From JBDTES01 sp039922435 (GTDB taxonomy: Bacteria; Patescibacteriota; Saccharimonadia; Saccharimonadales; UBA4665), in NCBI GenBank assembly GCA_039922435.1, contig JBDTES010000001.1:1-64000 (forward strand): a DNA stretch of 64,000 bases, written 5' to 3'. How positions within the stretch are numbered: the stretch's first letter is position 1; each line of letters opens with the position of its first letter. Positions 33,770-42,418 of the stretch are shown here, piece by piece. The translations under genes were made by a program, and so were the position numbers. The notes under the pieces are model-generated. The model saw nothing but the letters and a program-made list of their open reading frames with translations. It had not been told where the DNA came from and did not search any database.

Positions 33770-35482
33770 ATGCCCGATACAATTTTTACTGAACTCAGTC
33801 TCGTTATTGTTGTAGTTACGCTTGTGTCGCTGGTTATGCGGGTTTTTCGGCAGCCACTAATCCTCGGCTATATCATTACCGGCATCCTAGTTGGACCTTC
33901 AGTTCTACATCTCATTCACTCCAAAGAAATATTTGACGGCTTCTCGAGTATTGGTATTGCCCTGCTGCTGTTTATTATCGGCCTAGGCATGAACGTATCA
34001 GTTATAAAGCGGGTTGGGAAATCGGTCTTTATCACCGCTGGAGCGCTGCTAGTAACAATTGGTAGTCTTGGCTTTCTGATTGGTAGCCGAATGTTCGGCT
34101 TTTCGACCATCGACGCTATAATCATCGGCCTAGCACTGTTCTTTAGTAGTACGATCATCATCGTCAAGGTTTTGACCGACAAAAAAGAACAGAACCGTTT
34201 ACACGGCCAGATTGCCATTGGTGTCATTCTACTCGATGATATCGTAGCCACCTTAGCCCTACTGTTTGTGGCAGCTGGTCAAGGCGAGGGAATTGGTCTA
34301 GGCGAAGTGGCTATGTTATTTGCCCGTGGTATTTGGTTGATGGCCTTCTTGGTCGGAGCTAGCCGGTTCATCTTGCCAAAAGTCGTCAAATTTATCGCCG
34401 CTAGCCAAGAGAGCCTATTTTTATTCGCCATAGCTTGGGGTTTTGGCGTAGCCAGCTTATTCCAATACGCTGGCTTTTCAATCGAAATCGGATCACTGTT
34501 TGCGGGAATTAGTCTGGCCGGCCTACCCTATGCCCAAGAAATCGAATCCCGGCTTAAGCCCCTCCGAGACTTCTTTATCGTCCTGTTCTTTATTGTCCTA
34601 GGTGAAAGCCTAGACATTGGGCATCTCCAATCCGGTATTGTGCCCGCTCTAATCCTATCGGCTGTCGTAATCATACTCAAGCCAGCCGCCGTCACGACTA
34701 CACTCGGGCTGCTGGGATATCCTAAGCGAGTGGCCTTTAAAGCCGGTATTAACTTGTCGCAGATCAGTGAGTTCTCGATTGTGCTGGTCGTGCTGGCCAC
34801 TGCTAACGGCATGGTTAGCGAGCGCATAAGCGCTATAACTACTCTAGTGGCCATGATAACTATCACCTCTTCAACTTATTTAATGAAGTACGACAACAAG
34901 TTATTCACCTATTTTGACAAAGTAAAGTTGTTCTATGGCCTGTTCGACAAAGAGCGAAGACACAAGGAAACCGTCCGTAAAACTAACTACCAGTTAGTGC
35001 TACTCGGCTATAGCCACGGCGGTAGTGAATTCGTCCGGACCTTCAAAAAACTCAAAAAGCGTTATATTGTAGTTGATTACGACCCAGCTATGATTGACGC
35101 TTTGCAACGCCAGCAAGTACCCTGTATATTCGGCGATGTCACCGATACCGAGCTACTGGAAGAAGTCGGTATCGAGGACGCTAAGCTGGTAGTTAGCACT
35201 GTCACGGATTTTGGGACTAATCAAGAGCTAGTTAAGCACATGAATTTCTATAACTCAGAGGCAGTCGTAATTTGTAACGCCAACAGCTACGAAGAAGCTA
35301 TTCAACTATACGAACTGGGCTGCAGCTACGTCACAATCCCACACCGAGCCAGCAGTGAATACTTGAGTACACTGATAGATAAAAATGGCATTGACCGCGA
35401 GCATTTCGATCGCTACCGCTCTAAGCACCTCCAAAAGCTCCAGGCTAACCGACCGCTCGAAATAGCTGAAGAAGCCGTTTAG
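33770..35482 (+). CDS. Kef-type cation/proton antiporter with TrkA-N (RCK) domain
   Basis: A 570-aa monovalent cation:proton antiporter-2 family protein. About 12 helices fill residues 1-380 (RQPLILGYIITGILVGPSVL; IGIALLLFIIGLGM; ALFFSSTIIIVKVL; IEIGSLFAGISLAGLP). Then comes a cytoplasmic NAD-binding RCK domain at about 405-525, with LVLLGYSHGGSEFVRTFK, IVVDYDPAMIDAL and CIFGDVTDTELLEEVGIEDAKLVV. It likely exports K+ in exchange for protons under ligand control. Length is typical. It is monocistronic and convergent with the 35485 gene, stop codons 2 bp apart. Confidence 0.93.
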   Translation: MPDTIFTELSLVIVVVTLVSLVMRVFRQPLILGYIITGILVGPSVLHLIHSKEIFDGFSSIGIALLLFIIGLGMNVSVIKRVGKSVFITAGALLVTIGSLGFLIGSRMFGFSTIDAIIIGLALFFSSTIIIVKVLTDKKEQNRLHGQIAIGVILLDDIVATLALLFVAAGQGEGIGLGEVAMLFARGIWLMAFLVGASRFILPKVVKFIAASQESLFLFAIAWGFGVASLFQYAGFSIEIGSLFAGISLAGLPYAQEIESRLKPLRDFFIVLFFIVLGESLDIGHLQSGIVPALILSAVVIILKPAAVTTTLGLLGYPKRVAFKAGINLSQISEFSIVLVVLATANGMVSERISAITTLVAMITITSSTYLMKYDNKLFTYFDKVKLFYGLFDKERRHKETVRKTNYQLVLLGYSHGGSEFVRTFKKLKKRYIVVDYDPAMIDALQRQQVPCIFGDVTDTELLEEVGIEDAKLVVSTVTDFGTNQELVKHMNFYNSEAVVICNANSYEEAIQLYELGCSYVTIPHRASSEYLSTLIDKNGIDREHFDRYRSKHLQKLQANRPLEIAEEAV

Positions 35483-35484
35483 CC

Positions 35485-36924
35485 TTAAGCTACAGTACTA
35501 CAGCCACAACTACCACTAATAAACTTCTTGCCACTAGCCAGCCTCTTTACGACCGTGTGAACCTTCTTTTTATGACAGATCGGACACTCTTTGGACGTAA
35601 ACTCGCAGTTACCTGATTCGCTTGAAGTATTGTTTTGGCCACTACTAACTACATCATTTGCTAAAACATCTAACCCAGTCCCCGTACCAGGGCAAGAGCT
35701 AGTGTCGGCACTTGTCTCGGCCTTTTGCATAAATACTTCCGCCTGACGTAGGTCACCTAACTCCATATAATTACGGGCGGATTGGACATAATAAGCAGAT
35801 TCAATACCAAGCACAGTGGTGTCTATCTTCTCGTCATAAAGCGCTCGCCTAACTAACTTGTTTTCAGAAATCGCATGAAGCCGCCTGGTTGCGTCCAGCG
35901 GCACAAATAGCTCGTCGGCTCCACGCAGCAGTTCCGTCACAATCTCTTGAATAGTCGGGTCAAGTTCACGCTCACGAGCTTCACACTCCCGTACATACGA
36001 AAGATAGTCTTCGGATGGTCGATCTAGACCAAAAAAAGTACCCTGAAACTCATCCATTATACGTACAAGATCAATAACGCCATTCGGCATTAAGCTCTTA
36101 GATATTAGCCACGGCCTGTCGATTCCTTCGCTAGCTGATTGAGTATCTGTATCAATATCTAGTTGATCGCCCAGATATTGCACGAGTAGTCTATCTTGGC
36201 GTGGCGCTGAGCGGTTGTGCTTTCCGGCCACGAAAGCCGATTCTGTGACTAGCTGACCCGTCTCATTAACCGTCGTCGACTGCAAGGCTATGCTCATTGT
36301 ATCAATAAAAAAGCCTTCATTATGAGATTCACTATCAGACATATTGTCTGGTGGGCGCGATGGTACAACCACGCAATAATCGGTCAGCAGACCTTCACGG
36401 TAAGCTTCTTCTAGACGAAATAGATTGCGAGTTTCGGCCTCAACCCGCGGACGCATCTTTGGATTTTTGGTTGTATATCTAAGACTATTAGCCTGGATGG
36501 ACTGACCAGTTTGGCCATGCTGCTCAATGTGTCCACTACTATCAACTGACTGGTTTATCTGAGTAACGTGGCCAGCCTTAATAGAGCGCTCCATAAAGTC
36601 AGTTTTTACATTTAGAGTAACCGACCGAAGTGCCTCTTGGTCGCCACTTGCGGCGGCTCGAATAGAATCAAGCAGCGATGTATTACGCGGTGTCTTGTCA
36701 TGAGTAATCCCAACCTCAACCTCAGCGCCAGTAGCCACCATACCTATGAACTTTTCGGCTTTAGCCCGCGAGATTCGCTCCAGGCCCAGCTGTCGAAATT
36801 CACTTGCCTCTTGCTGTAGGTAGTCTTCTACTTCTCTACAGGGTTCTGGTTGCTCGTCAAGCTCCGATTCCCAGGTCTGTAAATCTGTAGATGATTGTAC
36901 TATTAGCTCACCTGCAATAGCCAT
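35485..36924 (-). CDS. hypothetical protein with C-terminal Cys-rich (zinc-type) motif, 479 aa
   Basis: Not recognised. A soluble protein with no signal peptide or helix. The C-terminal 40 residues carry CEFTSKECPICHKKK, a CxxC-type knuckle, and end with GSCGCSTVA, so metal binding is likely. The middle has a region with VVVPSRPPDNMSDSE and SLMPNGVIDLVRIMDEFQG. A helical segment (YYVQSARNYMELGDLRQAEV, about 385-405) resembles a TPR-like pair. From memory, similar orphan proteins with terminal CPxC motifs occur in Saccharibacteria. Function is unknown. Confidence 0.6.
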   Translation of the reverse strand: MAIAGELIVQSSTDLQTWESELDEQPEPCREVEDYLQQEASEFRQLGLERISRAKAEKFIGMVATGAEVEVGITHDKTPRNTSLLDSIRAAASGDQEALRSVTLNVKTDFMERSIKAGHVTQINQSVDSSGHIEQHGQTGQSIQANSLRYTTKNPKMRPRVEAETRNLFRLEEAYREGLLTDYCVVVPSRPPDNMSDSESHNEGFFIDTMSIALQSTTVNETGQLVTESAFVAGKHNRSAPRQDRLLVQYLGDQLDIDTDTQSASEGIDRPWLISKSLMPNGVIDLVRIMDEFQGTFFGLDRPSEDYLSYVRECEARERELDPTIQEIVTELLRGADELFVPLDATRRLHAISENKLVRRALYDEKIDTTVLGIESAYYVQSARNYMELGDLRQAEVFMQKAETSADTSSCPGTGTGLDVLANDVVSSGQNNTSSESGNCEFTSKECPICHKKKVHTVVKRLASGKKFISGSCGCSTVA

Positions 36925-37135
36925 AGAATACTCTCTGTATCCAGATAACAGAGGCCACGAAACAATGTCTCGATTGCGCTTCTGCTCGGAAGACTTAAGA
37001 AACCGTATCTGGCTTAATCACATCTTAGCGATATCACAGTTGCGGCACAGCTCCCGATTTTCACGGGATTCCGGTTCGATTTATTAATGCCAATAGTAGT
37101 GTAGCACCGTGCCTACACACTACATATAGTAATTT

Positions 37136-37825
37136 TTACTTAAGCCTAAAGCTTTCTAAAATACCGTAGAAGATACTGTAATTCGGATTAATTCCATTAT
37201 CGGTGTAGGCAAAAAACAGGGTGTGTTTGCTACTACTACCAGTCAGAGTTACCTGGTTAATGGCCTCTGTCGAGCTGGTTCCGATGACATCTCTCTCATA
37301 ATTTCCAATATCGCAGTAAAATTCAGCATTTTGCCACTTGGCATCAACTATCTTTGTTTGCTGAGACTGCTGCGTATTAACGGCGCTGGGCGAGACAAAA
37401 TCAAGGCAATTATCCGACACTGTGCCATGATCTAGCCGATTACCTATAGCCTGGACCGGTAAAAGCCGATTGACCGCAAATTTAGGTGGCAAACCATCAA
37501 TATATATACTCATCAGCCTAGTAGCTGGTTTGCTACCCTGAAACTTATATACATTATAGGTAGTAGTCACGTGACTCTTCAGACTCCAGTCGTTTGGCAA
37601 ATCCACTGTAAATAGTGGCTCGTCAATATGCTTTTGGGGGGCGCTATCTGGTACAAAAGCCTTGGTAACCGGCGGCGGATTAGTAATATTTTCGGCCGGA
37701 CTAATAGATAGGTTTAGCAATTTGTATACGCCAAAGATGATTGCTATAAGCAACAAAAGACCGATCACAACTTCAATTATTCGATGATGTCTGGACTTTT
37801 TGCCTAAATGATAAAGTGGTTTCAT
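37136..37825 (-). CDS. single-pass membrane protein with external domain, 229 aa
   Basis: Not recognised. A basic start (MKPLYHLGKKSRHHRIIEV) precedes a helix near residues 20-40 (VIGLLLLIAIIFGVYKLL). The rest is an external beta-rich domain with FTVDLPNDWSLKSHVTT, MSIYIDGLPPKFAVNRLLPVQ, two cysteines (NCLDF and YCDIG) and a C-terminal IFYGILESFRLK. The LPNDW pattern is common in anchored surface proteins of this group (PsbP-like fold is possible). A hairpin (37097-37119) follows the stop and may aid termination. Confidence 0.65.
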   Translation of the reverse strand: MKPLYHLGKKSRHHRIIEVVIGLLLLIAIIFGVYKLLNLSISPAENITNPPPVTKAFVPDSAPQKHIDEPLFTVDLPNDWSLKSHVTTTYNVYKFQGSKPATRLMSIYIDGLPPKFAVNRLLPVQAIGNRLDHGTVSDNCLDFVSPSAVNTQQSQQTKIVDAKWQNAEFYCDIGNYERDVIGTSSTEAINQVTLTGSSSKHTLFFAYTDNGINPNYSIFYGILESFRLK

Positions 37826-37868
37826 GAATTTGCCTGATTCCAGCTACATTATACCCTGTTTGGTAAGC

Positions 37869-38381
37869 CTAACCTTTTTGGTCACCAAATTTAGCTTTTA
37901 AACTAACTAGCCGCTCGGTAAAGCTCTGGGCAGCCCCGTCTAGCCCAAGCACCCTAAGGGCCCCCAGCAGAATATACAAATCGTCAATTTGAGGCGGCTC
38001 AGTTTGGTTACCAGCTTCGGCCGCCTGCATAAAGTATTCGACCTTCTCGACCAGCCACTTTTCTTGATCGGGCTTAACCAGGTTCGTCTTAAGTGGTGAT
38101 TCATTCAGGCCGGCTGGACTAATTACTTCAAGCGAGCGAGCACTGCGATCACGCTTACGCAAATGTCCCCGCTTAATTAAATTGCCAACGTGCAGTGCTA
38201 CCGTCGCCACCGAGGTGTAATTCAGCCCAGTCATAATCTCACGGTAACTCGGGCTATAGCCGTGCTCAGCAATAAAGCCGGCGATAAACTCCAGTAATTC
38301 CTTCTGCTTTTTGGTCGGCCGCACCGTTTCCGCTTGAGCAATGTTAGCAGCCGGAGCTAATGCTGTTTGCTTTTCGTTCAT
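37869..38381 (-). CDS. LexA-type DNA-binding protein without peptidase domain, 170 aa
   Basis: Residues 20-90 form the LexA N-terminal winged helix: TKKQKELLEFIAGFIAEHGY, PSYREIMTGLNYTSVATVAL, then HVGNLIKRGHLRKRDRSARSLEV. The remaining 80 residues are a helical domain (LVEKVEYFMQAAEAGNQTE, LYILLGALRVLGLDGAAQ) that lacks the S24 Ser-Lys autocleavage fold and the AG cleavage site. It is therefore a repressor that cannot be inactivated by RecA-stimulated self-cleavage. The trigger is unknown. CATAAT lies 6 nt before the ATG (leaderless-type). Confidence 0.8.
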   Translation of the reverse strand: MNEKQTALAPAANIAQAETVRPTKKQKELLEFIAGFIAEHGYSPSYREIMTGLNYTSVATVALHVGNLIKRGHLRKRDRSARSLEVISPAGLNESPLKTNLVKPDQEKWLVEKVEYFMQAAEAGNQTEPPQIDDLYILLGALRVLGLDGAAQSFTERLVSLKAKFGDQKG

Positions 38382-38421
38382 GCTTTAATTATGCCACAGA
38401 TTAGTTAAATCTCAGTTAGGG

Positions 38422-39075
38422 CTACTGAAAAAACTGTTGTAGTTCGTCATCAGACAGAGATGCTTCTTCGAGGCCCCTGGGAGCATTGGCGTGGTAGAGA
38501 GTCTGGTATATTGCCAAGTCAGTTTCGCATAGATCCCTTAGACTACTCTGCATAAACTCGAGTAGTCGCTTAATTCTACGTAGGCGGGGCATCGATGTAA
38601 TCGGAATCCCAGCGGTGGACTCTAGTGAGTATCCATCGAATATTTCAGCTTCGTTGACTCCAGGTCGAGGCAAATGAAAGATAATTTGTCCCCTACTCTC
38701 ATCCTGTTCGATAACAGCATCTAAACCAGTTCTAACTGGCTCTTCATTACGATCCTCTGCCTGCAATGACACGTAACCCGATTGAGTAAAAGGTATTATA
38801 CCCCCATCTAGACCCGTAATTAGTGGTACATTTGATAAAAAGGCCTGAAACTTCGCGTTCAATGGGACGCAAGGGGTATCGTGAACCGAAAGCCCATCGC
38901 CATCACCCTCATATATGAGATCTGGCACGTCATCGGTGCCGTCGTCATCCGCCCCGAGATCACAAGCTTCACCCATAAATGTTGCCAGAACTTGACGGGC
39001 TAGCCAGCAATTGTCGGCAACCGGATTAGGTTCAACCCGAGGGGCTAGGTCACCGTCTATTTGAAATATATGCAT
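38422..39075 (-). CDS. hypothetical acidic protein, 217 aa
   Basis: Not recognised. Acidic overall, especially at residues 35-60 (DLGADDDGTDDVPDLIYEGD). No signal peptide or helix is present. There is a helical C-terminal section with MPRLRRIKRLLEFMQSSLRDLCETDLAIYQ. Two cysteines lie in the first 70 residues. It follows the LexA-type gene on the same strand, 40 bp upstream of it, so the two could share a transcript. Confidence 0.55.
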   Translation of the reverse strand: MHIFQIDGDLAPRVEPNPVADNCWLARQVLATFMGEACDLGADDDGTDDVPDLIYEGDGDGLSVHDTPCVPLNAKFQAFLSNVPLITGLDGGIIPFTQSGYVSLQAEDRNEEPVRTGLDAVIEQDESRGQIIFHLPRPGVNEAEIFDGYSLESTAGIPITSMPRLRRIKRLLEFMQSSLRDLCETDLAIYQTLYHANAPRGLEEASLSDDELQQFFQ

Positions 39076-39187
39076 TATTAATACAGGATACTAAGATATC
39101 TCACTCATGCAAGTATAAGCATGAATAAAGTAATCATTCTATTTCGCATTTGGAGACCTTAGGAATAGCAAGTCTCTGGATTTATGA

Positions 39188-39631
39188 CTAAATCTTTTTT
39201 GATTGTTTACTGCTATTATCTGGGAAAACCCAATATTTGTACCATAGGAAGTTCCAGATTGTAAAGAAACTAGATGATACAAAGACCCCAATATAGGGTG
39301 TTACGCCAATGCTGTTTAAGCCACCAACAATCAAATAATCAATCCCGAAGTTAACGGCTGTCAGCAAAGCGTAGCGCATAGCGTGTTCCATTTCGTGCAA
39401 CTTAAGACCCCTCGAATCAAACGCCCAATAGCGCTGGACAACGTAGTTTAGCGTCCAGCCGACGACATCGCCCAGCAGCTTAGCCTGCCACCAACTCCAA
39501 TGAAAGCCTGAATAGCCAATTGCAAACAGCCCCAATCCAACCCAAAAATACAGCCCACCGCCAACCATGTATTTAAGAAACCGAATAAGTGTGGCTAGGT
39601 TCCAAAAGGATTTTAAAAATCTTTTAAGCAT
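39188..39631 (-). CDS. GtrA-family membrane protein
   Basis: A 147-aa, four-helix integral membrane protein of the GtrA/DPMS type. FLKYMVGGGLYFWVGLGLFA near 18, LNYVVQRYWAFDSRG near 60 and FTIWNFLWYKYWVFP at the end are the family landmarks. These proteins are thought to flip undecaprenyl-phosphate-linked sugars or to anchor glycosyltransferases. The gene overlaps the O-antigen ligase-type gene by 8 nt and is its partner in the same operon, fitting a role in surface polysaccharide. The 3' end is near a non-coding gap. Confidence 0.85.
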   Translation of the reverse strand: MLKRFLKSFWNLATLIRFLKYMVGGGLYFWVGLGLFAIGYSGFHWSWWQAKLLGDVVGWTLNYVVQRYWAFDSRGLKLHEMEHAMRYALLTAVNFGIDYLIVGGLNSIGVTPYIGVFVSSSFFTIWNFLWYKYWVFPDNSSKQSKKI

Positions 39632-40949
39632 CGCCCGTTAACCTCGCTGAAACCACAGGATCAGCCAGCGCAATTCCAGCCAGGCCCCAGAAAATATAAG
39701 CTAGACTATCATCGCTCCAGCCATAAGCCAGTAGATTTAAAACCATTAAACCAATAAGTGCCGCAGTCAAACCCAAAGCCAAACCGTTCGCTCGGCGACG
39801 CCACAGGGCCACTCCAGCCGCCACATTAACTGAAACAAACAAAATTAGCCCAACCCAGCCTAATTCCTGTCCAATCTGCAAAAAATAATCTTCACTATTT
39901 CGGATATCATGGCCGGTGTTATACCATGAGGCCGGTCCGGCCGTACCCGGCCCACGGCCATACGGCTCGTTAATTAAATCGTTAAACCCAGACTGAAAGG
40001 CGCTCAAATGTCCTTCATTAGAAGTCTGGCTGGCAGTCGATCCGGCATTCACATGCAGCAGAGCGTCTTGCACCCCAGAACTATTACGTAGCAGCATAAA
40101 ACTACCAATAAACAGTACCGTGACAGCCAGGACACTGCCTACTAATACTTCCCTGGCTTTTAGTGAGCGCAGTCGCCACCAAATAACTAGCAAAACAGCC
40201 AAGAAAGCTGCTAGCCAACCGCTCCGAGAGAAACTAACAAACAGAGCTAGAACCGCCAAAAGTCCAAGCCCAGCCAATCGCCAATTCCGCTTCTGCCAGG
40301 CAAAAGTGGCTATAACCAGCCCAATACCTAGCGATAAATAAGCCCCCAGTGGATTCGGCCCCCGTAAAAACGACTGAGCCCGAACAGTTTCAGTGTCTTG
40401 ATTGATAGTAGTATACGGTGCAATCGTAGCTACTTTATCGTAGCCAAAATGTGACAGAAAGTTACTAGGTAAAATTGCAAATTGCAAAACAGCCAATAGC
40501 GCTACCAGTAGCAACGGCCAGAACACTAATCGCTTCCAATGAATGTGCAGCCAATCACTCCTGACAGCCACCAGCCAGACAGCCACCAGCCAGACAAAGA
40601 ACCTTAAATCGACTATCAGACCATAGCCCAAAGCCTTTAGCACAACCTCATGTTTAAGTAGTGCCACTACTCCTAGGGCTAAAGTTAAAAGTACATAAGC
40701 GGCAATCAAACGAAAGATTAGTTGATCTGTCAATTTATGCAGTAGGGCCCTATCCCGAACCAGCCACATACCTAATACTATACAAAGTATAGTAAGGATA
40801 ATTTCATCCCACAGTCGTAGTAAAGTGTAATGCCCAACCAAAGTTGACGCCCAAACGGTCAAAAAGGCGTGGAATGGCACCAGTACCATTACTGTGGCCA
40901 CTAGCCAATTTGCCAAACTCGTAGAACTATAGGTTAATCGCTTAGTCAT
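39624..40949 (-). CDS. O-antigen ligase/polymerase-like membrane protein (Wzy/WaaL type)
   Basis: A 441-aa protein with about 10-12 helices. The large external loop near residues 290-360 contains GHLSAFQSGFNDLINEPYGRGPGTAGPASWYN, with the usual H and E/D-rich family region (HDIRNSEDYFLQIGQELGWVGLI). The RSGWLAAFLAV segment near 239 matches the O-antigen ligase signature. It would join or polymerise lipid-linked glycans at the outer membrane face. Its start is 21 bp from the start of the sugar transferase on the opposite strand. The two share a divergent promoter region. Confidence 0.83.
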   Translation of the reverse strand: MTKRLTYSSTSLANWLVATVMVLVPFHAFLTVWASTLVGHYTLLRLWDEIILTILCIVLGMWLVRDRALLHKLTDQLIFRLIAAYVLLTLALGVVALLKHEVVLKALGYGLIVDLRFFVWLVAVWLVAVRSDWLHIHWKRLVFWPLLLVALLAVLQFAILPSNFLSHFGYDKVATIAPYTTINQDTETVRAQSFLRGPNPLGAYLSLGIGLVIATFAWQKRNWRLAGLGLLAVLALFVSFSRSGWLAAFLAVLLVIWWRLRSLKAREVLVGSVLAVTVLFIGSFMLLRNSSGVQDALLHVNAGSTASQTSNEGHLSAFQSGFNDLINEPYGRGPGTAGPASWYNTGHDIRNSEDYFLQIGQELGWVGLILFVSVNVAAGVALWRRRANGLALGLTAALIGLMVLNLLAYGWSDDSLAYIFWGLAGIALADPVVSARLTGDA

Positions 40950-40955
40950 AGATGT

Positions 40956-40961
40956 TACAAT
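40956..40961 (+). promoter_or_regulatory. extended -10 (TGTTACAAT) in the divergent glycan promoter
   Basis: TACAAT with the TG extension lies 9 nt before the ATG at 40971. In the 21-bp divergent region, the minus strand carries TATAAT 14 nt before the 40949 start, so the two promoters face away from each other and must compete. Confidence 0.4.
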
Positions 40962-40970
40962 CTATTATAT

Positions 40971-42407
40971 ATGAAGTCCAATGCATCGCTCATATACAAC
41001 TTTTTACTGATGATAGGTGATTTTCTAGCACTAGTGGCGGCCTTTGTTGGTGCCTACTTTCTGCGGGCCGCCAGTATCACACCAGTGGCACACCCCGTCA
41101 GCGGCCTAACCTACCTCTATGTCTTCCTAGGCTTACTACCCTTTTGGATTCTAATTTTTGCTCTACTTGGACTCTATAATAGCGGTATTTACGAGCAGCG
41201 TTTCAAGGAAGCTGGTCGACTATTAATTGGATCATTTATTGGCCTACTATTCGTAGTCTTTTGGAATTTTCTGAGTGTTAACCCTATCTTCCCGGCCAAG
41301 CTTGTACCTATTTATGGTTTCGGTTTAAGTTTCATATTCTTATTATTACTTCGCACCATCGCCCGAATAATTCGGACCACCCTATTTGGCTACGGCGTCG
41401 GCATAACCCACATATTGGTAGTCGGCAACACGGCTATTTCTGACGAGATAATTGAGTCATTTAGTAATGGCCGCCGTTCCGGCTACTTCGTTGAGGCAGT
41501 AGTCGGTGATATGCGCCGAACCTACCGAGCCGATTACGCAACATTTACTGAAGCAGCCGAGGCACACGGCGAAAAACTGCACGGCATCATCCAGACCGAA
41601 CTATACGCTGACGAGACTCGCAACCGCGAGGTCCTAGAATACGCTATGACTAACCATCTGAGTTACCGCTTTATACCAGGCAACACCGAACTGTTTGTTG
41701 GTAATTTAGAAGTCGAGTTATTCCGAAATTCCATACCAGTGATTGCCGTTCGCCAAACCGCCCTATTTGGCTGGGGCCGGGTAGTTAAGCGGTTATTCGA
41801 TTTGTTCGTTAGCCTAGTTCTGCTAATTATCAGCTCCCCACTCTGGATCCTGAGCGCTCTGGCCGTCAAACTGTCAGATCCTTCGGGGCCAATTCTGTAT
41901 CGGGCCAAGCGTCTCAGTCGGTTCGGTAGCCCAATCTTTATTTACAAATTTCGTACTATGAAGCAGGCTTACAACGACATGTCCCCGGAGGCTGGCTTTA
42001 CCAAAATGGGTCTACCAAAACTAGCCGAGAAATACCGAGCCAATGGCGATCAGCTAACTAATGATCCCCGCATTAGCCGAGTCGGTAAATTTTTGCGAGC
42101 GGCTAGCCTAGATGAACTGCCTCAGCTGTTTAATATAGTCCGGGGTGATATTAGTCTGGTCGGGCCCCGAGCGCTAGATGTCTTCGAAATCGAGAAATAC
42201 ACCAAGAAGGATCAAATTCTGAGCGTAAAATCTGGCCTAACTAGCTTGGCAATTGTGTCTGGTCGGAGCGGTATATCATACGAAGAGCGCCGCAAATTAG
42301 ACCTTTACTACGTCCAGAATTGGAGTTTCTGGCTAGATTTAGTCATCCTGGCCAAAACAGCCCGTGTAATTTTAGAGCGTATCTTTCGCCATGGAGCCCG
42401 CTATTAG
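40971..42407 (+). CDS. polyprenyl-phosphate sugar-1-phosphate transferase (exopolysaccharide initiating enzyme)
   Basis: A 478-aa protein of the WbaP/polyprenyl glycosylphosphotransferase type. Five N-terminal helices (IYNFLLMIGDFLALVAAFVG ...) are followed by a soluble CoA-binding-like domain and, from residue 265, the catalytic domain: a helix (LFDLFVSLVLLIISSPLWIL), the basic site YRAKRLSRFGSPIFIYKFRTM near 305-326, and LDELPQLFNIVRGDISLVGPRAL near 382. This enzyme loads the first sugar phosphate on undecaprenyl phosphate. It is followed 11 bp later by a glycosyltransferase. Confidence 0.93.
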   Translation: MKSNASLIYNFLLMIGDFLALVAAFVGAYFLRAASITPVAHPVSGLTYLYVFLGLLPFWILIFALLGLYNSGIYEQRFKEAGRLLIGSFIGLLFVVFWNFLSVNPIFPAKLVPIYGFGLSFIFLLLLRTIARIIRTTLFGYGVGITHILVVGNTAISDEIIESFSNGRRSGYFVEAVVGDMRRTYRADYATFTEAAEAHGEKLHGIIQTELYADETRNREVLEYAMTNHLSYRFIPGNTELFVGNLEVELFRNSIPVIAVRQTALFGWGRVVKRLFDLFVSLVLLIISSPLWILSALAVKLSDPSGPILYRAKRLSRFGSPIFIYKFRTMKQAYNDMSPEAGFTKMGLPKLAEKYRANGDQLTNDPRISRVGKFLRAASLDELPQLFNIVRGDISLVGPRALDVFEIEKYTKKDQILSVKSGLTSLAIVSGRSGISYEERRKLDLYYVQNWSFWLDLVILAKTARVILERIFRHGARY

Positions 42408-42418
42408 TCAACTACCCA

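Noticed and set aside
37050..37100. tRNA-like GGTTCGATT stretch
   Set aside because: No T-stem partner, acceptor or anticodon arm could be built around it.
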